A stretch of DNA of 64,000 nucleotides, from contig NZ_SUMC01000011.1 of the NCBI RefSeq assembly GCF_005047355.1, forward strand, positions 1 through 64,000, given 5' to 3'. Positions 55,533 to 64,000 of the stretch are shown here, one piece after another. The position numbers and the translations under genes are program-made. The notes beneath the pieces are model-generated. The model made no database searches. It was not told the DNA's origin and was given only the letters and a program-made list of their open reading frames with translations. Every line of letters begins with the position of its first letter. The stretch's first letter is position 1. The stretch comes from Actinacidiphila oryziradicis. GTDB taxonomy: Bacteria; Actinomycetota; Actinomycetes; Streptomycetales; Streptomycetaceae.

Positions 55533-56942
55533 TCAGTCCTCAGTGGCAGCCGCCGCCACCGCGGCCGTCCCGCCGGAAGCGGTGAGCACACCGGCGCCCG
55601 TGGTTCTCGCGAGCGAGATCGGCAGGTTCTTGGCCGAGGACTCCAGGCCCGCCGTGAGGGCCGGGGTCCAGTTGACGGTCGTCTTGATCTTCTTTGACGA
55701 GCTCGCGGTGGCGTTGTGGGCGGCGTCGAGATCGGTCGCGGTGCCGTTGACGAGGTTGCCGCTGCCCGCGATGGCGCCGGTGCCGTCGCCGCTGAAGAGA
55801 CTGGAGGCTTTGCGGCCGCCGGCAAGCTTCCAGTAGTTGTCCTGGGCGACGACCTGGGCGCCGGCCCGGGAGTCGATGCTGTAGCTGTGCGCGTAGCCGT
55901 TGAGCTTCGTGGTGTCGAAGTAGTTGTTGTAGACGTCCACCTGGCCGATCCGGGCCAGCGGTGCGCGCTGCACGATTCCCGCGTAGACGTTGTGGTGGAT
56001 CGAGACCCGCAGCTTGCTCGCGTCGTCCGTGTCGCTGCTGCCGATCAGTGTCGTCTTGTCGTGGCTGGTGAAACGGTTCCGCTCCACCGTCACCAGGTCC
56101 GAGCCCTTGGTGATGTCCAGCAGGCCATCATGCACCTGGTACTCGCGTCCGAAGTAGGTCTTCTCGGCGCTGTCGTACATCGGGCCGTCGGTGAAGGTGT
56201 TGTGGTCGGCCCAGACATGAGTCGCGCCCCGCAGCGTGACGGTGTCGTACTCGGAGTTCCAGTTGCCCGTCGGGCCGTCCGTCGGGTCCCACTGAGGGAA
56301 GCAGTCCTCGGGGCTGTCGAGGGTCAGATTCCGCACGATGACGTTGTTGACGTTCTTCAGCATCAGGTTGCCGCCGACGATCTTGGCATTGCTCCCCGGG
56401 ACACCCACGATCGTGGTGTTGGCCGGCACCGTGATCTGCACGTTCTTCGCCTGCTTGGCCGCGGCGGCGGCGCGGGCGGTCTCCTGCGTGCCGGAGGGCA
56501 CCTTTCTCCGGCCCCACGACGACGGGGCGTACGCCTTGAGGTAGGCGGTCAGTGAATATCCCGTACCGGAGGCGTAGCCGGCGCAGCTCACGGTGCTGCC
56601 GGAGCTGTCGGTGTTCGCATTGATGGTGCCCTCGATCTGGACGATCTTGGGGATGGTGTTCGAAGCGCTGCCGAGAGCCTTCACCAGCTGAGCCCGGGTC
56701 GACACCGTGAAGATCTGCGCCGCCGCGGCGTCCGAGCCACCCGTCGTGCCGGTGCCGCTCGCGGCCCAGCCGTCCTCGGCGGGCAGTACCTGGTGGGCCA
56801 GGTCGGTGGCGGCGTGCGCGCTCATCACCAGGGGTATCGCGCCGAGTCCGGCGGCAGCCACGGCTGCGGCGGAGAACACTGCCGTGCGGCGTCCGGCACG
56901 CGACCGGCGGTGTCGGGCGGCGGCGGAGGAGGGCTTGGACAC
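55533..56942 (-). CDS. Secreted pectate lyase (PL1 family)
   Basis: The product is 469 residues from GTG 56942, which has GAAGGA nine bases upstream; ATG 56978 would add 12 residues. Signal peptide: basic start (RHRRSRAGRRT), then AVFSAAAVAAAGLGAI, with a likely cut after SAHA. The parallel beta-helix holds family motifs GPTGNWNSEYDTVTLRGATH, VWADHNTFTDG (vWiDH), TTLIGSSDTDD and RVSIHHNVYAGIVQRAPLAR. It cleaves pectate by beta-elimination outside the cell, needing Ca2+. It is monocistronic and shares the upstream region with the deaminase gene. Confidence 0.9.
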   Translation of the reverse strand: MSKPSSAAARHRRSRAGRRTAVFSAAAVAAAGLGAIPLVMSAHAATDLAHQVLPAEDGWAASGTGTTGGSDAAAAQIFTVSTRAQLVKALGSASNTIPKIVQIEGTINANTDSSGSTVSCAGYASGTGYSLTAYLKAYAPSSWGRRKVPSGTQETARAAAAAKQAKNVQITVPANTTIVGVPGSNAKIVGGNLMLKNVNNVIVRNLTLDSPEDCFPQWDPTDGPTGNWNSEYDTVTLRGATHVWADHNTFTDGPMYDSAEKTYFGREYQVHDGLLDITKGSDLVTVERNRFTSHDKTTLIGSSDTDDASKLRVSIHHNVYAGIVQRAPLARIGQVDVYNNYFDTTKLNGYAHSYSIDSRAGAQVVAQDNYWKLAGGRKASSLFSGDGTGAIAGSGNLVNGTATDLDAAHNATASSSKKIKTTVNWTPALTAGLESSAKNLPISLARTTGAGVLTASGGTAAVAAAATED

Positions 56943-57051
56943 CAGGGGACGTCCTTCATCAGAGGATCCTTCACCCATGAGTGACCGCCGTGGCCGAAAA
57001 GGTTGCCGTTAGAATCAGTAATTCCCCGACACGGTGTCCCAGCAGCGTGTC

Positions 57052-57079
57052 CCGTGCCCCGTGCCCCGTGCCCCGTGTC
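57052..57079. repeat. Heptamer tandem repeat before the deaminase gene
   Basis: Four consecutive CCGTGCC units (the last CCGTGTC), ending 26 bp before the GTG start. Simple repeats can change length by slippage; any effect on expression is speculative. Confidence 0.7.
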
Positions 57080-57105
57080 CCCTGCTCCCGGCGAAGTGAT
57101 CTCCT

Positions 57106-58107
57106 GTGCCCATTCCCAAGGCTGAACTCCATCTCCACATCGAAGGCACCCTCGAACCCGAGCTCGCCTTCGCCCTCGCCGAACGCAACGGGGTACAGCT
57201 CCCCTACGCCACCACCGACGAGCTGCGCCGGGCCTACTCCTTCACGGACCTGCAGTCCTTCCTGGATCTCTACTACGCCCTCATGGCCGTCCTCCGCACC
57301 GAGGACGACTTCGCCGACCTCGCCGACGCCTATCTCGCCCGCGCCGCCGGGCAGGGCGTCCGGCACGCCGAGATCTTCTTCGACCCCCAGGCCCACACCG
57401 CCCGCGGTGTCGACATCGGCACCGTCATCGAGGGACTTGCCCGCGCCCTGGACCGGAGCGAGGAGCGGCACGGCATCACCACCCAGCTGATCCTTTGCTT
57501 CCTTCGCGACGAGTCCGCCGAGTCCGCTCTCGACACCCTCAAGGCGGCCGCCCCCTACCTGCACCACCTCTCCGCCGTCGGCCTGGACTCCGCCGAGGTC
57601 GGCAACCCGCCGTCCAAATTCCGCGAGGTCTACGAAGCCGCCGCCGAGGCCGGGCTGCGCCGGGTCGCCCACGCCGGGGAGGAGGGCCCGCCCTCGTACA
57701 TCTGGGAAGCCCTGGACATCCTCGGTGTCCAGCGTGTCGACCACGGCATCCGGTGCGTGGAGGACCCGGCTCTCGTCGCCCGCCTCGTCCGCGACCGGAT
57801 CCCGCTGACCGTCTGCCCCCTGTCGAACGTCCGCCTCCGCTGCGTCGACACCCTCGCCGACCACCCCCTCCCGCGCATGCTCGACGCGGGTCTCCTCGTC
57901 ACCGTCAGCTCCGACGACCCCGCCTACTTCGGCGGCTACGCGGGCGACAACTTCGACGCCGTCCGCCACGCCCTTCCACTGGACGAGGATGCCCTCCGCA
58001 CACTGGCCCGCAACTCCTTCCTGGCCGCCTTCCTGGACGCCGACGAGGCGCGCCGGGCGGCGTATCTCGCCGAGGTGGAGGCGTACGACTTCGGCGGGGA
58101 AGGCTGA
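57106..58107 (+). CDS. Adenosine/adenine deaminase
   Basis: The product is 333 residues from GTG 57106. Zinc ligands and active site: AELHLHIEGTLEPELAFALA, VAHAGEEGPPSYIWEALDIL, RVDHGIRCVEDP and TVSSDDPAYFGGYAGDN. RHAEIFFDPQAHTARGV is closer to the adenine-deaminase branch (Ade/Aah1-like) than to classical adenosine deaminase. It converts adenine or adenosine to hypoxanthine or inosine in purine salvage. An 18-bp direct repeat (GACTTCGGCGGGGA...) lies across its stop. Confidence 0.85.
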   Translation: MPIPKAELHLHIEGTLEPELAFALAERNGVQLPYATTDELRRAYSFTDLQSFLDLYYALMAVLRTEDDFADLADAYLARAAGQGVRHAEIFFDPQAHTARGVDIGTVIEGLARALDRSEERHGITTQLILCFLRDESAESALDTLKAAAPYLHHLSAVGLDSAEVGNPPSKFREVYEAAAEAGLRRVAHAGEEGPPSYIWEALDILGVQRVDHGIRCVEDPALVARLVRDRIPLTVCPLSNVRLRCVDTLADHPLPRMLDAGLLVTVSSDDPAYFGGYAGDNFDAVRHALPLDEDALRTLARNSFLAAFLDADEARRAAYLAEVEAYDFGGEG

Positions 58108-58180
58108 CTTCGGCGGGGAGGGCGGAGGAAAGACCACGAGCGAGCCGCCCGGCCGGTCCGTCGTTCGGAGCGGTGCGGCG

Positions 58181-58405
58181 GTGCGGGACCCGCACGAGAT
58201 CACGCGCTCGGTGCAGGTCATCGTCTCGTACGACGAGGTGGCGGATTCCCGTAAGACGATCCTGGGACTCATCGACGCCGGCATGACGCACATCGTCCTG
58301 AGCCTCAGGGGGCCCTGTCCGCAAGGCGTTGCGCAATGGCTGGCCGACGAGATCATCGCGCCCGTCCGGGCTACGCCTGGTGGCGGGGCCCTTATGCCCG
58401 GCTGA
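58181..58405 (+). pseudogene. C-terminal remnant of an F420-dependent LLM oxidoreductase
   Basis: The frame reads VRDPHEITRSVQVIVSYDEV, then TILGLIDAGMTHIVLSLRGP and GVAQWLADEIIAPVR. This is the standard end of luciferase-like monooxygenases of the F420 group (DPxEIxRSxQ...GxTHxVLS). The first roughly 230 residues are missing and there is no start or ribosome site. The frame ends in an unrelated tail inside a terminator hairpin. It is a decayed gene. Confidence 0.7.
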
Positions 58406-58433
58406 ATCGATGCACAGTGGGCGTAAGGGCCCC
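58385..58433. terminator. Bidirectional terminator
   Basis: The stem GGGGCCCTTATGCCC / GGGCGTAAGGGCCCC (one mismatch) lies between the decayed LLM gene and the convergent MBL gene. Confidence 0.8.
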
Positions 58434-58445
58434 GTCATGGGCTGG

Positions 58446-59075
58446 TCAGTGGCCTCGGGCGATCCAATCCGCCAGGTTCGGGGCCTCGGCGGCGATCGTT
58501 GTCGAGTCACCGTGTCCGGTGCGGACTTCGGTCTCGGGCGGCAGCGCCAGGAGCCGGTCCCGGATGGAGTCGATGATGGTCGGGAAGTGCGAGAAGGACC
58601 GCCCGGTCGCGCCCGGGCCACCGGCGAAGAGGGTGTCGCCGGTGAAGACGGTGCCCAGGGCCGGGGCGTAGAGGCAGACGGCGCCGGGGGCGTGCCCCGG
58701 TGTGTGGAGGACGGTGAGCTCCACACCGGCGACGGTCAGGACCTGGCCGTCCGTCAGCTCGCCGTCCGGGGCGCGCTCGGGGTGCGTCTGCTTCCAGAGC
58801 GGCAGGTCGTCGCCGTGGAGCAGGATCGGTGCCCCCGTGCGCTCGGCCAGTGCCGGGGCCGCGTCGATGTGGTCGTTGTGGGCGTGGGTGGAGACGATGG
58901 CGACCAGCCGCCGGTCCCCGACGGCTGCCGCGATCGCGTCCGCGTCGTGCGCGGCGTCGATGACGAGGGCCTCCGCGTCGTCGCCGACGATCCAGACGTT
59001 GTTGTCCACGTCCCAGGTCCCGCCGTCCAGCGAGAACGTCCCGGAGGTCACCAGGTGCTCGATGCCGGCCGCCAT
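58446..59075 (-). CDS. MBL-fold hydrolase paired with mycothiol dehydrogenase
   Basis: The product is 209 residues. Zinc motif VSTHAHNDHIDAAPALAERT (HxHxDH), with further ligands in HTPGHAPGAVCLY and FTGDTLFAGGPG, as in glyoxalase-II-type thioesterases. It overlaps the stop of the upstream dehydrogenase gene by one base (TGATG). Position suggests hydrolysis of S-formylmycothiol, completing formaldehyde oxidation to formate; this pairing is common in actinobacteria. Confidence 0.88.
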   Translation of the reverse strand: MAAGIEHLVTSGTFSLDGGTWDVDNNVWIVGDDAEALVIDAAHDADAIAAAVGDRRLVAIVSTHAHNDHIDAAPALAERTGAPILLHGDDLPLWKQTHPERAPDGELTDGQVLTVAGVELTVLHTPGHAPGAVCLYAPALGTVFTGDTLFAGGPGATGRSFSHFPTIIDSIRDRLLALPPETEVRTGHGDSTTIAAEAPNLADWIARGH

Positions 59076-60160
59076 CAGAACAACACCACCGAACGCAGCA
59101 CGTCGCCGCCGTGCATCCGCTCGAAGGCCTTCTCGATCTCATCGAGGGCGATGGTCTCGGTCACGAAGGCGTCCAGGTCCAGCCGCCCCTGCAGATGCAG
59201 ATCGATGAGCATGGGGAAGTCACGGGAGGGCAGGCAGTCGCCGTACCAGCTGGACTTGAGCGCGCCGCCCCGCCCGAAGACATCGAGGAGCGGCAGCTCC
59301 AGCTTCATCTCCGGCGTCGGCACACCGACCAGGACCACGGTGCCGGCCAGGTCGCGGGCGTAGAAGGCCTGCTTGTACGTCTCCGGGCGGCCGACCGCGT
59401 CGATGACGACATCGGCGCCGTTTCCGCCGGTGAGCGCGCGGATCGCCTCGACGGGGTCGTTGTCCCGCGAGTTCACGGTGTGGGTGGCACCCATGCGCTG
59501 GGCGGTACTGAGCTTGCGGTCGTCGATGTCGACGGCGATGATCTTCGCCGCCCCCGCCAGCCGCGCGCCCGCGATGGCCGCGTCGCCGACTCCGCCGCAG
59601 CCGATGACGGCGACGGAGTCGCCACGTCCCACCGCGCCGGTGTTGATCGCGGCGCCGATGCCCGCCATGACGCCGCAGCCCAGTAGCCCGGCGACGGCGG
59701 GCGAGACGCTCGGGTCGACCTTCGTACACTGCCCGGCGGCGACCAGCGTCTTATCCGCGAAGGCGCCGATGCCCAGGGCCGGGGACAGCTCGGTGCCATC
59801 CGTGAGGGTCATCTTCTGCTTGGCGTTGTGGGTGTTGAAGCAGTACCAGGGGCGCCCGCGCAGGCAGGCCCGGCACTGGCCGCAGACGGCACGCCAGTTG
59901 AGGATCACGAAATCACCCGGGGTGACATCGGTCACACCGTCCCCGACCGATTCCACGATGCCCGCGGCCTCGTGGCCGAGGAGGAAGGGGAAGTCGTCGT
60001 TGATGCCGCCCTGCTTGTAGTGCAGGTCGGTGTGGCACACGCCGCACGCCTGGATCCGCACCACCGCCTCGCCCGGCCCGGGGTCCGGGACGATGATCGT
60101 CTCGACCCGCACGGGTTCGTTCTTGCCCGGTGCGATGACACCACGTACTTCCTGCGCCAT
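59075..60160 (-). CDS. mscR: S-(hydroxymethyl)mycothiol dehydrogenase
   Basis: The product is 361 residues. A zinc-type alcohol dehydrogenase: catalytic zinc in [14 protein letters not shown] (about residue 38) and [14 protein letters not shown], structural zinc in [15 protein letters not shown], and the nucleotide-binding fold [20 protein letters not shown]. It oxidises the formaldehyde-mycothiol adduct to S-formylmycothiol using NAD(P). Its stop is fused to the start of the MBL hydrolase gene. Mycothiol dependence is consistent with an actinobacterial host. Confidence 0.92.
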   Translation of the reverse strand: MAQEVRGVIAPGKNEPVRVETIIVPDPGPGEAVVRIQACGVCHTDLHYKQGGINDDFPFLLGHEAAGIVESVGDGVTDVTPGDFVILNWRAVCGQCRACLRGRPWYCFNTHNAKQKMTLTDGTELSPALGIGAFADKTLVAAGQCTKVDPSVSPAVAGLLGCGVMAGIGAAINTGAVGRGDSVAVIGCGGVGDAAIAGARLAGAAKIIAVDIDDRKLSTAQRMGATHTVNSRDNDPVEAIRALTGGNGADVVIDAVGRPETYKQAFYARDLAGTVVLVGVPTPEMKLELPLLDVFGRGGALKSSWYGDCLPSRDFPMLIDLHLQGRLDLDAFVTETIALDEIEKAFERMHGGDVLRSVVLF

Positions 60161-60245
60161 GGGTACGGCCCTTCTCGTCGATCACATAACGGAACCACTC
60201 TGCGCGTCGCGGAGCCGCGCGTCCAACATCCGGGAGCGATGAGAT

Positions 60246-61139
60246 TCAGCTGTCGGGGTGCTGAATCGGGCGGTCCATGAGGCCCATGAGGGCCCGGGCG
60301 CCCCCGCTGGGGCGTCCTGTGGCCGGTACCGCCACCGCGACCTTCCACTCCGTACGTTCGGCCAGCGGCACCGAGCAGAGCCCGCGGGCCTGCTCCTTGG
60401 CGGTCACCGGGCGGGGCACCACGGCTACGCCCAGACCGCGTACGACCAGGTCGAGGAGGGTGTAGACATCATTGACCTGCATCGCCACCTGCCGGGTCAC
60501 GCCCGCTGCGGCGAACGCGGCGTCCGCCGCCTGCCGGGCGCCCCAGTCCGGGTGCAGGTCGACAAAGACCTCGGGCCCGATGTGGTCCAGCGGCACCGGG
60601 CCGTCGTGCCCGGCCAGCGGATGGTCCGCGCGGCACAGCAGCACCATCGGCTCCTCGGTGACGGGCTGCAGCCGCACCCCGTCGTAGGGGCCCTCGTACA
60701 CCACAAAGGCCAGGTCGAGTGTGCCCCGCCGGACCTGCTCAAGGAGCCGGGCCGAGCCGGCCTGCTCCATGTGCACCTCCAGGCCCGGGTGCCGCACGCG
60801 GAGCTCGGCAAGGAGTGCTGCCGCGTCGACGACCCCCATGCACTGCTCGGTGCCGACCGCCAGCCGGCCCGAGAGCAGCCCGCTCACCGCCGCCACGGCC
60901 TCCCGGGCGGCAGCCGCGGCGGCGAGGGTGCGGCGCGCCTCGACCAGCAGCGCATGCCCGGCCTCGGTGAGGCTGACCCGCCGGGTGGAGCGGATGAACA
61001 GATCGGCGCCGAGCTCCCGCTCCAGGGACCGTACGGAGGCCGACAGTCCGGACTGGGCAATGCGCAGCCGCTCGGCGGCGCGGGTGAAGTGCTGCTCCTC
61101 GCAGACCGCGACGAAGTGCTGAAGATGTCTGAGCTCCAC
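60246..61139 (-). CDS. LysR-family transcriptional regulator
   Basis: The product is 297 residues from GTG 61139. HTH: ELRHLQHFVAVCEEQHFTRA, then ERLRIAQSGLSASVRSLERE. The co-inducer domain is complete. It lies upstream of mscR on the same strand (85 bp apart), so readthrough is possible; LysR genes more often control a divergent neighbour, here the phosphatase gene. The ligand is unknown. Confidence 0.9.
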   Translation of the reverse strand: MELRHLQHFVAVCEEQHFTRAAERLRIAQSGLSASVRSLERELGADLFIRSTRRVSLTEAGHALLVEARRTLAAAAAAREAVAAVSGLLSGRLAVGTEQCMGVVDAAALLAELRVRHPGLEVHMEQAGSARLLEQVRRGTLDLAFVVYEGPYDGVRLQPVTEEPMVLLCRADHPLAGHDGPVPLDHIGPEVFVDLHPDWGARQAADAAFAAAGVTRQVAMQVNDVYTLLDLVVRGLGVAVVPRPVTAKEQARGLCSVPLAERTEWKVAVAVPATGRPSGGARALMGLMDRPIQHPDS

Positions 61140-61327
61140 GATTCAGCATCTCATGTGCTGATTTCCGTCAGATTCCGAGGGTGACGCGATCACCCCTCGT
61201 CATCGCGCGTAGACAGTCCTTGACCAGGCATGATCAAAGGTCTAGGTTCGCGGCGTCAACGTGCCCTGAGTGGCCGGGCATTCCCTTGAGCCGCGTGTGC
61301 CCGTCCGGCGATTCGAAGGAGCCATAC

Positions 61328-62143
61328 ATGGCCCTGTCCCGTCTGTCCGCGCGCACCCGCGCCCTCGCCGTTACGGTCGCCGCGGCGGCGGTCGGCGCCA
61401 CCCTCTACGGGGTCGGCGCGGCAACGGCGGACACCTCCGTACCCCGCAGTGACAAGGAGATCCCCAACCTGACCAACGTCGTCACCGAGATCAAGGCGTA
61501 CTACGGCGACACCGTCGACACCTCCGGCGAGCACTACGCCTCCGCCGACAGCAGCTACGCCAAGCAGCTCGCCGGCATCGAGAAGACGGCCACGGAGTAC
61601 CTGATGCACGCGGTCGGGCACGGCAGGGTCAACGGCCGGGGGAAGACCGCTGCCAAGCCGGCCATCGTGCTCGACGTCGACGACACCTCCCTGCTCACGT
61701 ACAACTACGAGCTGGAGGCGGGCTTCAACTACAACGCCGTCGCCAACGACACGTACATCCAGAACAAGGACATGGCCGCCGTCTTCGGCATGCCGGCCCT
61801 GGCGAACTGGGCCAAGGACCAGGGCATCACCGTCTTCTGGATCACCGGCCGCCCGGAGACCCAGCGCACGGCGAGCGTCCGGAACCTGGGCGCCGTGGGC
61901 TACAAGGCGTCCGCCGACAGCGATCACTTCTATCTGAAGAACAAGGTCGCGACGGACTACCTGCCCTGCTCGGTCCCGACCTGGACCTGTACGACGGTGG
62001 ACTACAAGTCGGGCACCCGTGCACACATCGAGTCGCTCGGCTACGACATCCTCGCCAATTTCGGCGACCAGTACAGCGACCTGAGTGGCGGCTACGCCGA
62101 CAAGGGCTTCAAGCTGCCGAACCCCATGTACTACATCTCCTAA
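61328..62143 (+). CDS. Secreted HAD-type acid phosphatase (class B-like)
   Basis: The product is 271 residues from ATG 61328 with GAAGGAG upstream; the frame to 61181 is not signal-peptide-like. Sec signal: ARTRALAVTVAAAAVGATLY, cut near ATA-D. HAD motif I is IVLDVDDTSLLTYNYE, motif II TVFWITGRPE, and the later Lys/Asp region DILANFGDQYSDL. Two Cys near residues 218-224 could form a disulfide. It releases phosphate from organic phosphates outside the cell. It is followed by a terminator. Confidence 0.88.
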   Translation: MALSRLSARTRALAVTVAAAAVGATLYGVGAATADTSVPRSDKEIPNLTNVVTEIKAYYGDTVDTSGEHYASADSSYAKQLAGIEKTATEYLMHAVGHGRVNGRGKTAAKPAIVLDVDDTSLLTYNYELEAGFNYNAVANDTYIQNKDMAAVFGMPALANWAKDQGITVFWITGRPETQRTASVRNLGAVGYKASADSDHFYLKNKVATDYLPCSVPTWTCTTVDYKSGTRAHIESLGYDILANFGDQYSDLSGGYADKGFKLPNPMYYIS

Positions 62144-62168
62144 GAATCTCTCCTGAGAATCTTCCGAG

Positions 62169-62213
62169 TGCAAGCGCTTACCAGGGGCACATCCGTCCGT
62201 TGGATGTGTCCCT
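62169..62213. terminator. LacI-type half-palindrome and terminator
   Basis: AGGGGCACATCC / GGATGTGTCCCT (62183-62194 and 62202-62213) is a terminator for the phosphatase gene. Immediately before it TGCAAGCGCTTACC (62169-62182) resembles a LacI-family operator (TGNAANCGNTTNCA) but lies too early to control the next gene with certainty. Confidence 0.6.
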
Positions 62214-62231
62214 CAGGCCTCCCGAGGCCTC

Positions 62232-62468
62232 ATGCTGGTGACGATGACAAAATCACCTGCGTCCAGACGCCATCTGCCCACCAGTCCCTTCAACGTTCCG
62301 GTACCCCCGCCCCGCGATGAGCGGTTCGCCCCGGCGGACCGGGTCACACACGATGTGTACGGCCTCGGCACGATCATCAGCGTCGAGGACGAGATCGCGG
62401 TGCTCGTCGATTTCGGCTCCCGTCGGGTACGTATCACCAAGCCCTATCCCAAGCTGACCAAGCTCTGA
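62232..62468 (+). CDS. Small conserved protein with SH3-like end
   Basis: The product is 78 residues from ATG 62232 (62244 also possible). A basic, Pro-rich start is followed by DRVTHDVYGLGTIISVEDEI, then AVLVDFGSRRVRITKPYPKL. The second half resembles the Tudor/SH3-like domain found at the end of UvrD/PcrA helicases and in CarD-type RNA-polymerase-binding proteins (xVxHxxYGxGxV...VxFxxxxxRI). The function is unknown; an interaction with nucleic acid or RNA polymerase is plausible. Confidence 0.65.
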   Translation: MLVTMTKSPASRRHLPTSPFNVPVPPPRDERFAPADRVTHDVYGLGTIISVEDEIAVLVDFGSRRVRITKPYPKLTKL

Positions 62469-62701
62469 CCGGCGGCTCAGCCGAACTCGTCGCCTCCACC
62501 TCAGCGCGATACGCCGGAAGGAGTTGCGGGCCGGCGGACCGCCGCCCCCGCCCGCTCGCCCCTTGCCCGGGAGGCGATCGGGCGGGTGGGCGGACCGGGC
62601 CGCCGACGGTCCGTGCGCCGGACGTCGTATTCGTGCACAGTGTGTGCATAGGTGCTGCACCCGAGTGCGCAGGCAACGAACGAACCGAAGGGGACCGTGG
62701 G

Positions 62702-63874
62702 GTGCCCGACCAGTACGACCGGTACGACCTCCCGCTCGATCCGCCCGTGCGTTTGGTCGCGGCCGAAGTCGCGGCCGAGGCCGTGGCCGAGGCCGTGGCC
62801 GACCTCGATCCGCTCGCCGCGGTCCGGGCGCCGGGCGACCCGGCGACGGATGTGTATCTGACCGGGACCGTCTTCCTGGACATCATCTTCACCGGCCTCG
62901 ACAGCGCGCCCGTGCGGGGCACGGAATCGTGGGCCAGGGGCATGGGCTCCAGCCCGGGCGGCATCGCGAACATGGCCACCGCCCTGGCCCGGCTGGGCCT
63001 GCGCACCTCTCTCGCCGCGGGTTTCGGTGACGACGTGTACGGCGACTACTGCTGGGACAGCCTCGCCACCGGCGAGGGCATCGACCTGACCGGGTCCCGG
63101 CGGATCTCCGGCTGGCACTCACCCGTCACCGTGTCCATGGCGTACGAGGGCGAACGCACCATGGTCAGCCACGGCCACGAGGCCCCGCCGCCGCTGGACG
63201 AGGCCGTGCCGCAGTGCCCGCCGCCGGCCAGGGCGTGCGTGGCGTCGCTGACAGCGGGCGGTGCCGGGTCCGCCGGCGCCGGCAGGGAACGGTGGATCGC
63301 GACCGCGGCGGGTAACGGCAGCCGGATCTTCGCGGATGTCGGGTGGGACGAATCGGGCCGCTGGGATCTGGCGGACCTCGCCGACCTGGAGCACTGCGAG
63401 GCGTTCCTGCCGAACGCGGCAGAGGCCATGTCCTACACCCATACCGCCTGCCCGCGCGCAGCCGCCCGCAAGCTGGCCGAACTCGTGCCGCTCGCCGTGG
63501 TCACGCTGGGCTCGGAGGGCGCGTACGCCGTCGACTCCGCCACCGGCGAGACCGCCGAGGTCCCGGCGCTGGTGGTCGAGACCCTGGACCCGACGGGCGC
63601 CGGGGATGTCTTCGTCGCCGGGTTCGTCACCGGCACCCTCGCCGGCTGGCCGCTGGCCGACCGGCTCGCCTTCGCGAGCCTGACGGCAGCCCTGTCGGTG
63701 CAGGAATTCGGCGGCTCGCTGTCCGCGCCCGGGTGGAGCGAGATCGCCGCCTGGTGGCAGCACGCCAAGGCCTACGAGCGCCGCTACGGCTTCCTCGACG
63801 ACCTGCTCCCGGCCGGCACCAGGCCGGGAGCGTTGCGCCGGGCGGTCCCCACCATCGGCTTCCGCCGGGGATAA
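62702..63874 (+). CDS. PfkB-family carbohydrate kinase
   Basis: The product is 390 residues from GTG 62702, with an acidic N-terminal extension (AAEVAAEAVAEAVADLDPLA) before the fold begins at TDVYLTGTVFLDIIFTGL. Signature 1 is GGIANMATALARLGLRTSLA, signature 2 is DPTGAGDVFVAGFVTGTLAG with the catalytic Asp near residue 300. It phosphorylates a sugar or nucleoside with ATP. The N-terminal extension of about 40 residues is unusual. The next gene begins at the window edge. Confidence 0.88.
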   Translation: MPDQYDRYDLPLDPPVRLVAAEVAAEAVAEAVADLDPLAAVRAPGDPATDVYLTGTVFLDIIFTGLDSAPVRGTESWARGMGSSPGGIANMATALARLGLRTSLAAGFGDDVYGDYCWDSLATGEGIDLTGSRRISGWHSPVTVSMAYEGERTMVSHGHEAPPPLDEAVPQCPPPARACVASLTAGGAGSAGAGRERWIATAAGNGSRIFADVGWDESGRWDLADLADLEHCEAFLPNAAEAMSYTHTACPRAAARKLAELVPLAVVTLGSEGAYAVDSATGETAEVPALVVETLDPTGAGDVFVAGFVTGTLAGWPLADRLAFASLTAALSVQEFGGSLSAPGWSEIAAWWQHAKAYERRYGFLDDLLPAGTRPGALRRAVPTIGFRRG

Positions 63875-63993
63875 CCGGGCGACAGCCGGACAACAGCCTG
63901 GCGCAAGAGCCCGTAAAACCTCTCGGAGCACCACCAGTACCGTCGTACCCTGGAGGCCCAGGCCCCTGGGCATGTCAATCAGCAGAAGGCGGG

Positions 63994-64000
63994 ATGAGCA
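63994..64000 (+). CDS. Start of a further gene (cut by the window)
   Basis: GAAGGCGGG precedes ATG 63994; only two codons (ATG AGC) are visible, so nothing can be said about the product. Confidence 0.3.

Overview
The window is high-GC actinobacterial DNA, almost certainly Streptomyces. The grounds are GC-biased third positions, many GTG starts, a CIRCE-controlled hrcA-dnaJ pair, a mycothiol-dependent formaldehyde dehydrogenase, an XRE/DUF397 pair beside an RsbW-like ATPase, and the conserved order holA - rpsT - lepA - hemW - hrcA - dnaJ - rsmE. No rRNA, tRNA or CRISPR array was seen.

Bases 1-6040 are one end of an integrated, lower-GC phage-derived element. It carries the 3' end of an IS30-type transposase inserted in a P4/D5-type helicase-primase gene, an HK97-fold major capsid protein, a P27-like small terminase, a ribbon-helix-helix-like protein, a GntR-type repressor gene with a stop at codon 2, and an overlapping cassette of four small genes. 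No portal, large terminase, protease or tail gene is visible, so it looks like a phage satellite rather than a complete prophage. It ends inside the 3' end of a ComEC-type competence gene, of which only about 48 codons remain here.

Bases 6178-24043 hold chromosomal genes: a hemC-like gene divergent from an ArsR-type regulator, a frameshifted MFS gene, an APC permease, a PPOX-fold protein, a three-gene glycerol/glycerol-3-phosphate-type operon with a 37-codon leader ORF, an XRE/DUF397 pair with an RsbW-like ATPase, a TetR/MFS pair with large operators, and then holA, a membrane protein, rpsT, lepA and a small secreted protein.

Bases 24258-48558 contain an acyl-CoA ligase, then about 0.6 kb of non-coding repeat. 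A second copy lies in inverted orientation after dnaJ. Between the copies are (a) an asparagine-synthetase-like / PrpF-like / dihydroorotase-like / MFS / multicopper-oxidase operon resembling a small biosynthetic cluster (the first gene is frameshifted at a run of seven G), (b) an aldo/keto reductase and decayed sequence, (c) a NarL-type two-component system, and (d) hemW, a 960-residue membrane/periplasmic-binding hybrid protein, a DUF3097 protein, an MBL hydrolase, hrcA and dnaJ.

Bases 48559-64000 carry a nitronate monooxygenase, rsmE, a 184-bp MITE-like insertion directly at the rsmE stop, a tricorn/S41 protease, a HIT protein, RNase Z, a secreted pectate lyase, an adenosine/adenine deaminase, a decayed LLM-oxidoreductase tail, an MBL/mycothiol formaldehyde-detoxification pair, a LysR regulator, a secreted HAD phosphatase, a small conserved protein and a PfkB sugar kinase.
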